NCBI GenBank assembly: GCA_949126835.1
Contig: OX421497.1
Span: forward strand, 3,278,271-3,342,270
DNA length: 64,000 bases
DNA from: Anisus vortex
Lineage: Eukaryota > Mollusca > Gastropoda > Planorbidae
Direction of reading: 5' to 3'
The notes below the pieces were generated by a model. The model did no database searches. It was not told the origin of the DNA and was given only the letters and a program-made list of their open reading frames with translations. The position numbers and the translations under genes are program-made. Shown one piece after another: positions 40,113 through 50,199 of this stretch; the stretch's first letter is position 1, and every line of letters begins with the position of its first letter.

Positions 40113-40350
40113 GCTCGAAACCGGATTTCGATTTGTTGGTTAGAAGTTGGAAGGTAATCATTACTTCAAGTAGAAGACCCTTTTTTGTAATGGAAATATT
40201 TTTAATAAATAATGTTGGATTCGCACAAAACAATTCTTGAAATGCCTTGCTAACACTATTTAGTCTTAGATATTGTGTTTCTTGTGTTTCCAAATACCAA
40301 CACAGTTACAATTAACATGAATCTTTTTACTTGTCGGCTCTTTTAGATGT
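40113..40350 (+). mobile_element. Partial copy of the 15.2-kb hAT element
   Basis: The segment matches the left half of the element at 15170-15944, including CGAAACCGGATTTCG, GGAAATATTTTTAATAAATA and CTTGAAATGCCTTGCTAACA. Neither terminal repeat is intact, so it is a truncated copy. The BED finger exon is lost. Confidence 0.7.
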
Positions 40351-40874
40351 GCGCTGCTCTTTGATGTACGCAATGGAAAGACGCAAACTAGCCCATCCCT
40401 GTGACCCTGGTCATTTCGGGATCTGACCGGCCAAGGTCCGAAATCAAGAAAAGATTGGGCATTGGCCGGTCAAATGTGAGGTGATATTGGCCACTATATA
40501 TATCGCGATCTGGCCGACTTCGGGCTTTGGCCGTAACATATAGGCTACACCAGTATTTGATTAATGATTGTAATTTCTATATGGTAAAGACAGTTTGAAA
40601 TAACACCAACAATAGACTAATAGTGCAGAACAGAATTCATACAATTGTTATCGCAGTGCTAAATTATTAATAAAGCCTTCTCTATCCTAAGCCTTATGTC
40701 TCTAATCAACATACGAAACATAATAATGTAAACAAAGGCAATTGTAGCTATTAATAGTTTTCAAGACAGTCCATATCGTTTATTCGAATTTTAGGAAAAT
40801 TATGGATTAGATCATGTAATATTATTATTATTTTGTAATTATTCTATTACTGGACATTGTGAAACAACTTACTC

Positions 40875-40911
<37 letters not shown>

Positions 40912-41660
40912 ATCTCTTTATCCCTAGAACATATTTGTGTCAATATAAAGAAGCAGAAATTATATTCTCACATAATAATTGTCAGCAAACACGAAATGTT
41001 TGATTTGCTTAGAGAAAGATCGAAAACCTAATCTTCATCGATTGGTTACCTGCCCTTGTAACCTAATTGCATGCGTATTATCTATATTATTTTAGTTAAA
41101 GTAAAATAAAATGTGAAATAATTTGCCAGTTAGCATACAATTGTAGACACTTTTTGTAAACTCATCTAATTCACATGTTTTAGTTAATTAAAAATAAAAA
41201 AAAGTGTCTCCAATTTTTAACTAGGTCTACACGTAGTCTGAAAAATCACATATATATAACCTACTTTATATAATTAGCACCGTTTTGAGATAAATATCAG
41301 CCTTGTTACTCAACAGTTGAGAATGCTTAATGTCTCTATGAAGGTCAAGGGAGTTAGTAGGCCTAAGTTAAATACTAAACTAAATAGAAGATTTATTTCC
41401 TTTATTTACAAACGTTTTTGAAAGGATCAGGGGACCAGAGCTTGTTGATCAGTCTAGAAAGAAAAGTTAGAGATTATAATATTTGTTTTGTTTGATGACG
41501 TCAATTGGTTAAAAAATCAGTAGGATGATAGTAGGGCTAAATTAATTTAGAAATGTATTAGATGTAGCACTAAGCTTAACTGTGTTAAATTATTTTGAAA
41601 TAGTGAACATTATCAGTCTTGTAATAGTGTACACTGAATTCGAAATGTATGTTTTGTTTA
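40351..41660. other. Intergenic with (CT)n microsatellite, no gene seen
   Basis: A patch rich in GGCC and CGG (about 40410-40530) with repeated GGCCGGTCA-like words is followed by AT-rich DNA. A pure CT run lies at about 40876-40906. No coding sequence is recognised. Confidence 0.5.
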
Positions 41661-41669
41661 ATAGTTAAC

Positions 41670-42000
41670 CGACAGTTAAATCACTAAACCTAGAAACACT
41701 AGAGGACAGAAGCGCAAAGAGTAGGAAAGTAGTAATAATACATAAGACATTAAACTGTAATTTAGAAATACAACACAATAACTATCTGTTAAAAATGCTT
41801 AGTTTAACACATAAGGACAAAAACACTTTCCTTATCCCTACAAGAACAAACGCAAATAACTTCTGAACAAACCAGGAAAACCATTATTTTTTTAAATTCA
41901 AAATGCAAGACTAGACTTGGACCACGGATGAGCGTAGGACGCAATAATCTTTTGTAGGCCTATAGAAGGATCGTCTGTAATCTATATATGTAGGCCTATA
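41670..42000 (+). pseudogene. CR1-like LINE C-terminus and 3' tail
   Basis: The segment corresponds to the end of the CR1-like ORF (SLNLETLEDRRAKS, the THKDKNTF region) followed directly by its 3' untranslated end with the GACGC...CGTC hairpin. A TAGGCCTA-containing insertion sits in the hairpin loop. There are deletions in the coding part. Confidence 0.7.
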
Positions 42001-42039
42001 AAGTAGACTGTGTTGTGTTCAACAAAGCATATTAGTTAA

Positions 42040-42190
42040 TTTAAAAACACGTGACCTTATTGTTTAATATTATGCTTTTGCGATTTCACTTCGGACATGT
42101 GGCTTCGCTAGCTAAGTGTTCAATGTATCGGACAGCCATGAGAACGACCCGGGTACAATTCTCCAGTTAGTTTAGACTTAAATGTTTTAT
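42040..42190 (+). mobile_element. tRNA-like SINE-C copy 1
   Basis: This is similar to 54718-54870. Both start with ACACGTGACCTTATTG, have a tRNA-like middle (here GGCTTCGCTAGCTAAGTG) and a degenerate B box in CCCGGGTACAATTC, and end CCAGTTAGT. It is a short interspersed repeat of a third family. Confidence 0.5.
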
Positions 42191-42290
42191 TTCTACAATT
42201 TTATTTATTTCAATTATTATTTAAAAAAAAGTTTTCTCTTCTTTGTAGTTTATAATTTTTTTTATCTGTAGCTTATACAGGCCTGTTTTT

Positions 42291-42314
42291 ATCCCCCCCC
42301 CCCCCCCCCCCCCC
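42291..42314. repeat. Poly(C) tract
   Basis: This is a run of about 24 C residues followed by GGCAACGCCGGGC. The adjacent GCAACGCCGGGCAA is a common end of simple-repeat-bearing molluscan transposons, but no element could be delimited. Confidence 0.85.
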
Positions 42315-42459
42315 GGCAACGCCGGGCAATTTAGCTTGTAGTAGAAGAACGATTGGAGTTAGTTTTGTCAGTTGTGAATATTTAATAGTAGGCCTAATGA
42401 CTAGCTGATTTTTTTTTCTGTATTTGTTTCTGGAGTTTTTTTTTTTATAAATATTTTAT

Positions 42460-42570
42460 TTTAGTTGATGGGTCCCATACAGTAGATACATATTCTATTA
42501 TAGGTCTAACTAATGTTTTCTTTAATTGATGGGCCCCATACAGAAGATACATATTCTAGTTCAGGACTCA
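42460..42570 (-). pseudogene. CR1-like LINE fragment, locally duplicated
   Basis: Two diverged minus-strand copies, about 60 bp apart, cover the CR1 stretch that encodes RPILEYA and WDPSTKE (GTTGATGGGTCCCATACAG and ATTGATGGGCCCCATACAG). They are short dead remnants. Confidence 0.6.
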
Positions 42571-42574
42571 GGAC

Positions 42575-43255
42575 TAACTAATGTTGGGTTCAACGGTATT
42601 TTTTTACACGGGCAGCTAGAAATAGACCTAATAGTATTCTACTTAGTTTGTGAAAAAAAAAAAGAGCCAAATTATCTAGTAATCTAGTCAATAGTAGACC
42701 AAGTGGCCCATTAAAGATTTCCGATCAATGTGATCTACAGCTCGTTACGTGAAATGAAAAGCATAAGTATTCAGCTCTAATGAGTACGGTGCTGTATTAA
42801 ATTGCCTACCATTAAATATTTACACGCATGAGATTTGGACATAATCCTAATAACGCCTAGTAGAGGCCTACCTTCAGGCTACTACTTTAGTTTTTTTATT
42901 TGAGTTGATCTACTTAATGCCATTCGTACACTTTTAAAGTAAAATTGATGATCAAATATTTGTATTTTTGTAAAGAAGACTAGTCTAGATATTGTTATTA
43001 AAAAAACAACACTTGAAATAAACCAAAAAACCATGTGAAATACAAATTAACGAACATGAAAATAATTGATTTTAAAAAGTGTAAATTTATTATACGAGAA
43101 AAGAAGAAAACTAAAAGTTCAATCTTTAAAGTTCGAACCTGAGCGGTCAAAAAATAAATTTCCGTCTCCATGGAAACGGGACAAAATAAATCTTAACACA
43201 GGTTAGCTCAATCTTATCTCCCCTTGTTTGGCCGAGTCAAGGTCAGTAATTATAT
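42575..43255. other. AT-rich intergenic, no gene seen
   Basis: Nothing recognisable is present. Confidence 0.5.
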
Positions 43256-43270
43256 GTCTTGACAAGAAAT

Positions 43271-43372
43271 ATGGCAACGCTCACAGATGAAGACTGTCAC
43301 AAGGCCAACTTTGGCCAGTACATCGAAATTGACAATGATTACAGAGTTCTGCCATTTGACCACCAGGGGGCT
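43271..43372 (+). CDS. Possible isolated coding exon or exon relic
   Basis: From ATGGCAACG the frame reads MATLTDEDCHKANFGQYIEI, then DNDYRVLPFDHQG. The codon usage looks coding (ACAGATGAAGACTGTCACAA) and base composition differs from the AT-rich flanks. After this the frame becomes hydrophobic and AT-rich, like intron read-through. No obvious GT donor follows the Gly codon and no partner exon was found. I do not recognise the family. It may be a first exon, a processed fragment or chance. Confidence 0.3.
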
Positions 43373-43752
43373 TGCTTTATACCATTTATTTTACTTGCTA
43401 GGCTAAAACTGTTATACAAATTGATTTTCTTAAAATATGACACAAAACAAAAACATCACCAATCTTAGAAACAGTCAAGGCGAAAAGTTTATAAAGCAAA
43501 ATAGTAAAGCAATAATTTTCAACATATTTATAATTTTAGAAGAATAATGTAAGGTAAGAAACTTCTCAAGAGTGAAAATTTAAAAAAAAATTTTTTTTTA
43601 AATGTGACAATTTTTTGTTATTAATAGTGTTTCTTTTCCGATTGGCATCAAGGGGTGGGGTGGGTTACCCGAACATTACAGGAAACTAAGCACTTAAAGT
43701 CAATTAAGAGCCTAACTAACAACGCAAGACTAGATTCAAACTACGATCTAAA

Positions 43753-43860
43753 CAGGGGTCGATAACCTTTTGATAATAGTGTGCCAAAGAAGGATTTCTA
43801 ATTCATTCAGAGTGCCAAGAGCCTATTAGTTATCCTGTTCTTCTCTTGTAAACGATACTT
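43753..43860 (+). mobile_element. hAT-like terminus fragment (CAGGGGTCGATAACC)
   Basis: CAGGGGTCGATAACCTTTTG is close to the left terminal repeat of the MITE at 3397. It is followed by GTGTGCCAAAGA and AGTGCCAAGAGCC. No matching right terminus was found. Confidence 0.45.
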
Positions 43861-44372
43861 GAATAAAGTATTGGGGAGTCTTCCGCGTACTATTGGAAAT
43901 CGGTCTGCAGATGGTGAGAAAAGTTTTAGTGCATGTACTCTATTTTGCGATGCGTGCCTCTGGGTGGCTTGCCTCGGACAGGAACTTGGTGTGCCCATAC
44001 CCCTGATCCACCCCTTAACATTGTTACGTCCTGGGTGTAAGAGCCGGAGGGCTAGTCCTGTATTATTTTAAGACAATTATAGATGAAGCTGTAGTGATGT
44101 GAGTGCGAATCGTACTAATCGTAAACAAATATCTTTCTTTGAAGAAAATCTTCAAGAGATGGTCAATGCGTCTTTCTGCAACGAAATGCTTTTAAAATAT
44201 CATTTAGCTTAAATAGTTCCATTAAGAAATGCTAACATCAATGTTACAGTACAATAATACAATGTTCTAAAATAATCTGTTTTCTGTAAATAAAGATATG
44301 TTGCATCTTGCAAGTGTTGAAAACAATGTCTCTAAACAATGTCTCCATGAGCACAGTCAATGTTGTAAATGC

Positions 44373-44610
44373 AGACCAAACTGATCATAGGGCCGGTGCA
44401 TCAGCGTTCACCAGTTTCTGTGGCGATGGCATACTAGGGAATGTGTGGCCGCCTTTACTTTACCACAACTAATGTCAGGTACCCATCAGAGCTGGGTAGA
44501 CTCAGGGTCAACCACCAGTCCAGAGAACAAATCCTAGCCTTCACCAGGATTCGAAACCCAGGACCTTCGCAACGCCAGTCGAACGCGCTGCCAATAGCCT
44601 ACGTGCCCCA
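44373..44610 (-). mobile_element. tRNA-derived SINE-A copy
   Basis: The minus-strand copy matches the element at 35798-36073, with tail GACCAAACTGATC on the left and head GGGGCACGTAGGC on the right. The A box is damaged and the B box reads GGGTTTCGAATCC. Small deletions are present. Confidence 0.75.
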
Positions 44611-44775
44611 GTCGATGTACGAACATATGCATTTATTGGCACAGTGTTTTGTTAATAAATAAAAACTACTCCATTCATGGAAAAGAAGCTAACTCAGACT
44701 ATAAAATGCAAAAATCTTGCACTGATCTATCAAGTGCTTGTCACTGCCCCCCTCTCTACCGTGCACAACATATAT

Positions 44776-44872
44776 ATATAGAGAGAGACAGAGAGAGAGA
44801 GAGAGAGGGAGAGAGAGAGAGAGAGGGGGGGAGAGAGAGAGGGAGAGAGAGAGAGAGACAGAGAGAGAGAGC
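44776..44872. repeat. (GA)n/(GGGA)n microsatellite
   Basis: This is a run of GA dinucleotides with GGGA and ACAG interruptions adjoining a short TA run. Open frames across it on both strands are repeat artefacts. Confidence 0.9.
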
Positions 44873-44881
44873 TCAGTGGTG

Positions 44882-45026
44882 CACAACTTATACGTTTACA
44901 GGCGATAAGATCATTACGTCCTAGTCCCAAAACTTCTTCAAGGCGGCAGGAAAAGATATGGTAGGACTATGTGATTGTCACGTTGACAGTCCGCTGTACT
45001 AACCACAAGACCAGCCGGCCTCATCT
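44882..45026 (-). mobile_element. tRNA-derived SINE-B, CR1-type tail
   Basis: On the minus strand the head GAGGCCGGCTGGTCTTGTGG is followed by the body AGTTTTGGGACTAGG and the tail GACGTAATGATCT, then CCTGTAAACGTATAAG. The tail corresponds to that of the CR1-like LINE and of the SINE-B at 20.85 kb. It lies inside a CR1-like fragment. Confidence 0.65.
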
Positions 45027-45304
45027 TAGGAGTAATAATACATTATCATTGAATGCACGTGTTGATGAAGTAATTTAAAAATCAAACAAAACATTATACT
45101 TTAACCCTATATGGTATACATTTATTTTAAAATTGTTAAAAAATGTTTCCTTCTATATTTACATCCTATATGGGATATAAATCAATGTATTATAGTTAGT
45201 TTTTATAAAAAGTTTCAAAATAATGCTTTTGTAGCTATGTAGCCAAATGGCAACACTGTGCAATCGAGGATATATTTTTCTAATGTTGCCAAAAGGCAAC
45301 AAAC

Positions 45305-45690
45305 CTCTAGAACAAACTAAATAAGAAACAAATGCTTGACAAAATATAAAATCAATACAAACAAATGCTTGACACAATATAGAACCAATACAAACAGATG
45401 CTTGACATAATATATAAACAATACAAACAGACGATTGACACAATATATAAACAAATACTTGACATTATATATAAACAATACAAACGCTTGACACAATATA
45501 TAAACAATACAAAACAAATGCTTGACACAATATATAAACTACACAAACAAATGCTTGACACAATATATAAACAATACAAACAAATGCTTGACACAATATA
45601 TATCTAAATATAAACAATACCTGGTACAAATAAATGCTTGACAAAATATATAAACAATACAAACAAATGCTTGACACAATATATACAAGA
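45305..45690. repeat. 33-bp minisatellite, about 10 copies
   Basis: The unit is close to ACAAACAAATGCTTGACACA followed by ATATATAAACAAT. The period is about 33 bp with some shortened units. It occupies the place where the catalytic part of the piggyBac transposase would be expected. Confidence 0.85.
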
Positions 45691-45739
45691 TTTTAGAACT
45701 TTCATAACTAAATTTTATTTTTTATACAAAATATATATA

Positions 45740-46275
45740 TTATATATATGAAAGGCCTACAGGTAAATGGACATTTCCTGGCAGATGAAATTGTATGTCT
45801 GAAAAAACATCCAGAAGGGGTTGAACTTTGTAAAGTTTTTTTCCATTATATCCTTCATTAGTCGAGGGAGAAAAAAAGAAACTGTTTATTTTATTCGTAC
45901 CGTTTCTTGCTCATTGTGTCAGCCACCTGCACAATTCTCGTATTGTGACTCCTTATAGCCGTGCCCGAGGCAGGCGATCTTCACTCATATAGAAATCAAG
46001 TTGAAGGAATTGCTCTAGCTCGTCGAGCAAAATGTTTACATGTTTATTGATGTCAATATGCAAACTGTACCGGTTTGACTCCAAGACAATTTTAGGTGTT
46101 AGATATTTCCCTGAAGTATTCCGTTGGCTCACACAATAGCCCTGGTTCTTTCTCCGCACCAACAAAATCTGCTACATTAGACAATCGATCAGAACGACTT
46201 GTTCTTTCTTTCCAAATAAATGGCCTTGAGTTGTTTGCCAAAGTTAGGCCACTAGCCGAAGGACCTCCTTGATCT
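45740..46275 (-). pseudogene. piggyBac transposase relic, N-terminal part of DDE region
   Basis: After a good 3' splice site (TTTAATTTCAG near 46265) the minus strand reads DQGGPSASGLTLAN through GLLCEPTEYFREI, then after a shift the run LESNRYSLHIDINKHVNILL followed by DELEQFLQLDFYMS and LPRARL. Further on, ADTMSKKRYE and KLYKVQPLLDVF are readable. These follow the order of the piggyBac transposase before its first catalytic Asp. The coding trace ends there, and the DDD catalytic residues are absent. At least two frameshifts and stops are present. Confidence 0.7.
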
Positions 46276-46490
46276 GAAATTAAAAAAGTAAATTCATAAA
46301 AGATATAAAAATGCTATCCAAAATTATATATAGGCTACCGGTACTTGTATTTAGGTATAAGAAGAAAATGTAAAATTCTTCTATATCTGTGGAAAAACAA
46401 AATCTCATCTGTGATCTGAAATATGTAAGTCAGTCCAGTTACATGTAAAAGAAAAATAAATGAATAAAAAAATATTAGTATTTTACACTT

Positions 46491-46745
46491 CGGACCAAAT
46501 TGAATATAGGGTCGGTAAAAAAGCATTCACCAGTTTCTGTGTCCACAGCATAGTGTGTGATTTTGTGGCCAGCACAATGCACAGCCGCCTTTACTTTACC
46601 CCTTTACTAAAGTCAAATACCCATCAGAACTGGGTAGACACAGGAACAAGCTCTAGACCAGGGAAAAAATTGTAGTCTTCACCAGATTTTGAACCCAGTA
46701 CCTTCGGTCGCCAGTCGAACGCGCTGTCGCTTGGCGGTGCCCCCC
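46491..46745 (-). mobile_element. tRNA-derived SINE-A copy inside piggyBac
   Basis: The minus-strand copy matches the element at 35.8 kb, with tail GGACCAAATTGAATATAGGG and head ending in a C run. It lies between the two coding traces of the piggyBac transposase. The A box is weakened (CCAAGCGACAGCGCG on the minus strand). Confidence 0.75.
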
Positions 46746-46838
46746 CCCCCCCATGAATTTAGTGTACCCCGGTATATAAATGAATCAGATAGAGAAGTCT
46801 AAATCATACCATCATTATTTATCTGAGCTGTCTGAGCT

Positions 46839-46961
46839 TTACAAAATATAATCCTCTTGAAATTCTTCTTCGTCAGAAGAAAGTTCACAGTCCTCTGAAC
46901 CTTTGGGCAGTTCTCGAATATATATTTTTTTCTTAGACTTGTCGTAGAACATAGCATCCAT
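46839..46961 (-). pseudogene. Short acidic ORF, probable piggyBac transposase N-terminus
   Basis: The 40-codon frame starts MDAMFYDKSKKKIYIRELPK and ends in a cluster of acidic residues (SSDEEEF) before a stop. Many piggyBac transposases start with such an acidic segment, and the position, upstream of the relic at 46.27 kb on the same strand within the same inverted repeats, fits. The assignment is by context. Confidence 0.45.
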
Positions 46962-47783
46962 TTTTGAATGAAATAGGCTACCTAAAATATAAAGAGTAAA
47001 AAATGCAGTTATTATAACATTTCATGTGCTTAGCTTCAGTGTTTAAAAAATGAGTCTTTTTGTTAGATTTACGAGAACAAAATTATAAATAGGATGATAG
47101 GGCTTAGGCGCCTTATATTATTAGCCATTAGCCTAATAATAATAATTAGGTTATTAGGCCTTCTATTAGTAAGTAGGGCCTATTCTTATTCTAAATTCTA
47201 GTATTAGGCCTAGGCTTAGTGAAGTGGTATAAGTCCTTTAATTTATTATTTAAATGTGTATAATTAAATTTATTACCCCTCCAAAAATATAATAACAATA
47301 CAATAGCTTTAGAAAGTACAACTAGAAGATCTATGTCGACTATGTCAAGTCGACTCAAGTTGAGAAGTTCCGAAAAAAATATCCCATATTGCGCGATGTG
47401 GTCTTTTGGCAACACACCATTTAAAGTCTATATTTTAAAATAATATGTGTAAAAGTTGTATATTATAACGTATAATTACATTAAAAAGCATAATGAAAAT
47501 GATAATAATTTTTTTGCATGCACATTTTATTCAAATAAGTTTATAAAATATGTTTGAAATCTCACCTTTTGTTATGCTAAGAAACAGGCACCTAGGCTTC
47601 ATATTCGGGCACATAATAGAGTTGTTTCAAAAGCGTACGCATGAAGTAATGACGTCAAGTGCAAGAAAAGATGATAAATTAAAGGGAAAACACTATAAAA
47701 TTAATAGTGTATCAAAACGATAGCAGTTATCTGTTCATTACTAATGCGTAGCCATTTGGCTACATTGTACCATATAGGGTTAA

Positions 47784-48470
47784 AAAGAAAAGAACTTTTA
47801 CAAATGTAACAAGAACATAAAGCTAAAATGCTACATGACAAAAGTAAGACGTATTCTAGAATATGCATCTTCTGGATTTAACTCGACACTTAAGGTGAGG
47901 CGGGCTGGTCCAGTTGTTAGTTCACCAGACTGTCAACCGACAAGTCCCGGGTTTTATCCTTGCCGCCGACCGATCCCTGTCGCCCCGAAGTTTTGGGCCT
48001 AGTGGAGGTGATAATCTGCTAGAGCGCACCTAAAATTAGCGCACGCTAAAATAGCATGGATAGAAGCGCTATATAAATTAGGCCTACCATTATTATTATA
48101 AACAAACGAAAGTATATGTAAAAAAAACTAAAACAAATCCAGAAAAAAAGCAGAAATGTTCATTTTACTAGTTCTAGTGAATATTTACACCTAACACAAA
48201 TAGTTCAATCACTGAACCTAGATACAATAGATAAGAAAGGGTAAGAAATAGTTTAGTAATACATAAAAGATAAAATTCTAACCTAGAAACACAACACAAT
48301 GTCAACCTATTTCGATGCTGACATTAACTTAATGATAAAAACTATTTTTTAAAATTTAATTTCATATGCGAGTTTCTCGAAATGGTTTGCCTAAACAAAC
48401 CAGGAAAACGAATTACTTTATATCATTTAAAACAATAATCCAATACAAGTCAAAACTACTGTTAAGAGTA
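47784..48470 (+). pseudogene. CR1-like LINE fragment, right part
   Basis: The fragment continues from 45100 across the piggyBac insertion, with DNA for KRNFYKCN and RPILEYA (47784-47890). A SINE-B interrupts it, and it resumes at about 48120 with DNA for QIQK, SLNL and the C-terminal THKDKN part to about 48445. Many stops are present. Confidence 0.7.
47893..48105 (+). mobile_element. tRNA-derived SINE-B, L2-type tail
   Basis: The head AGGCGGGCTGGTCCAGTTGT, with a decayed B box, is followed by the body AGTTTTGGGCCTAGTGG and the tail GCGCACGCTAAAATAGCATG, then GCGCTATATAAAT and (ATT)n. It shares its body with the copies at 20.85 and 44.9 kb, but its tail is that of the L2-like LINEs at 28.4 and 53.3 kb. 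Confidence 0.75.
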
Positions 48471-48660
48471 AGATACAATACTCTTCTGTAGATAATTAGC
48501 GTTTGTAACATATGAGAGACACTTATCTCAACAATAGAAAATTAAGCCTCTTAATTTTGTGATGTGGAAGAAGACGATTGCTTCGTCTAAACGTTATGTT
48601 GAAGATATAGACTACAACTATGTCTAAACTTTATGTTGAAGATATAGACTACACTTTTGT

Positions 48661-49818
48661 CTAATCTTTATGACGATGAAAGAGACTACACGTTTGTCTA
48701 AACTTTGTGTTGTAATTGTAGTAAACGAGAATTCCAATACTGGAGTTGAACAGCTGGAATAGCTCCATCACACAGATACATGTCAAATACGCATTCTGAT
48801 AGCTCTTCCCAAGAGCAAAGTCTGGCAGGAACATTGCGGCTACGTCAATACAAATTTTAGGAGTGTTGCAGACGATGAAAACCGTAGAAATGAGGACAAC
48901 CTGCTGGACGACGCAGATGTCCTTGGAGGAGAGCTTGGTGCTCTTTTCTTTTGTGCTTCTGGTGAAGCTGGCGCTTTTGACGCTGCCCCGATCCTGAGAC
49001 ATCCCAGACTTGCATTTTGAGCTCGCTAGTGTTGTGAAAATAGTGACCTGGCGGGCTACGCTTTTTTGCATAGAGTGTGCAGCCGAGGTTTGGCGAAATT
49101 TTGCAGCGGCTCTCAAGCTCCGAGCTAGTATGATGACGCATGCAATGACCACCAGTTGGGTTGAGAAGGTGACAAAGACGTCCCTGGATATCCAAACAGC
49201 CTGCTTGACCACTTCTCGTTTAGGAGAAATCCACAAGACGTACCGAGTTGCGTTGACCCTTACGTCGTACGATCTGACCATCTTCATGTAGGACAGGACC
49301 GGGACGTAGCTGGCCACCGAGACAGAGCAGAAGACGACGAAGACTAGAACGGAGGTCTTTTGACGGAACCAGTTCTTAAACTTGAGAGGCTTTGCCACAC
49401 ACAGGCACCTGGCTATGGCCAAAAACGTGGTGACCAGCACAGTGATCAGATAGATGAGGATTCCACAATTGACCAAGAAAATGTAAACGCCGAAAGGGTC
49501 GACGGCGTAGGACACGGAAAACTCGTTCTTTTTCTCAACGGCATGCAGACCCAGAGCTCCGGCCTGCGCTGCCATCACCAAGAGGTAAGCCAAGTCGGAC
49601 ACCGCGAGAAAGATGAAGGACAGCGTGACCCCGTCCCTGGCACCCATGAGCCTGAAGGATTTGATGACGACGATATTGCCAAGACTGCCCATGAGAGAGA
49701 GGCTGCTGCAGACGATGCTGAATACCTCACTGAACTGAATGAACTGGCTATCAGAGATAAGTTTTTGACTGGGTTCATCGCAGACGCTTGCATTTGGCTC
49801 ACACTTAACCCATTCCAT
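48661..49818 (-). CDS. Class A (rhodopsin-like) G-protein-coupled receptor
   Basis: This is a single-exon 385-residue receptor. Seven hydrophobic segments lie at about residues 31-53, 63-85, 109-136, 153-175, 210-232, 301-327 and 341-366. Landmarks are GN at 47-48 in TM1, LAVSDL with Asp75 in TM2, Arg137 at the end of TM3 in an IAR variant of the DRY motif, Pro320 in a CNTP variant of CWxP in TM6, and an NSS...YYNY variant of NPxxY in TM7. N-glycosylation sequons are at Asn9 and Asn189. The third intracellular loop is long, Ser/Lys-rich and cytoplasmic. It resembles the intronless peptide- or chemosensory-type receptors expanded in gastropods; the ligand cannot be told. The start is the first ATG after the upstream minisatellite. 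Confidence 0.85.
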   Translation of the reverse strand: MEWVKCEPNASVCDEPSQKLISDSQFIQFSEVFSIVCSSLSLMGSLGNIVVIKSFRLMGARDGVTLSFIFLAVSDLAYLLVMAAQAGALGLHAVEKKNEFSVSYAVDPFGVYIFLVNCGILIYLITVLVTTFLAIARCLCVAKPLKFKNWFRQKTSVLVFVVFCSVSVASYVPVLSYMKMVRSYDVRVNATRYVLWISPKREVVKQAVWISRDVFVTFSTQLVVIACVIILARSLRAAAKFRQTSAAHSMQKSVARQVTIFTTLASSKCKSGMSQDRGSVKSASFTRSTKEKSTKLSSKDICVVQQVVLISTVFIVCNTPKICIDVAAMFLPDFALGKSYQNAYLTCICVMELFQLFNSSIGILVYYNYNTKFRQTCSLFHRHKD

Positions 49819-49825
49819 ATTGTAC

Positions 49826-50185
49826 TATGAAATAATAAAGTCTACATATTGAACTATGAAATAATAAAGTCTACATATTGAACTATGAAATAATAAAGTC
49901 TACAAACTGATCTATGAAATAATAAAGTCTACATATTAAACTATGAAATAATAAAGTATACATATTGAACTATGAATTAATAATGTCTACATATTGAACT
50001 ATGAAATAATAAAGTCTACATATAGAACTATGAAATAATATGGTCTACATATTGAACTATGAAATAATAAAGTCTACATATTGAACTATGAAATAATAAA
50101 GTCTACATATTGAAGTATGAAATAATAAAGCCTACATAATGAAGTATGAAATAATTAATTCTGCACATTGAACTATGAAATAATA
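49826..50185. repeat. 29-bp minisatellite, about 12 copies
   Basis: The unit is ATTGAACTATGAAATAATAA followed by AGTCTACAT, with point variants. The array begins within about 10 bp of the receptor's start codon, so it occupies the expected 5' untranslated or promoter position. Confidence 0.9.
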
Positions 50186-50199
50186 ATAAATTATTTTGG

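Larger units (their letters stand above)
44660..45100 (+). pseudogene. CR1-like LINE fragment, left part
   Basis: The pieces matching the CR1-like ORF region FIHGKELT (44668-44710) and IDEVIKKSNKTL (about 45027-45100) are separated by a SINE-B and GA microsatellite inserted between them. The fragment continues at 47784 beyond an inserted piggyBac element. Confidence 0.7.
45105..47779 (-). mobile_element. piggyBac-type transposon, internally decayed
   Basis: The ends are inverted repeats CCCTATATGGTATACA (45105-45120) and TGTACCATATAGGG (47766-47779), flanked on both sides by TTAA (45101-45104 and 47780-47783), the hallmark target of piggyBac. Subterminal motifs GTAGCCAAATGGCAAC (about 45237) and GTAGCCATTTGGCTAC (about 47750) add to the symmetry. 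A transposase relic on the minus strand is interrupted by a SINE-A and by a minisatellite and lacks the catalytic core. The insertion splits a CR1-like fragment, and the two halves join precisely when the element is removed. Confidence 0.9.

Noticed and set aside
45305..45690. Array resembling a CRISPR (direct repeats with spacers)
   Set aside because: The units are contiguous AT-rich tandem repeats without unique spacers, in eukaryotic DNA, and no cas genes are present.
49360..49830. 156-codon plus-strand frame opposite the GPCR
   Set aside because: It is an antisense shadow of a GC-richer coding exon and has no recognisable features, whereas the minus-strand frame has seven membrane segments.
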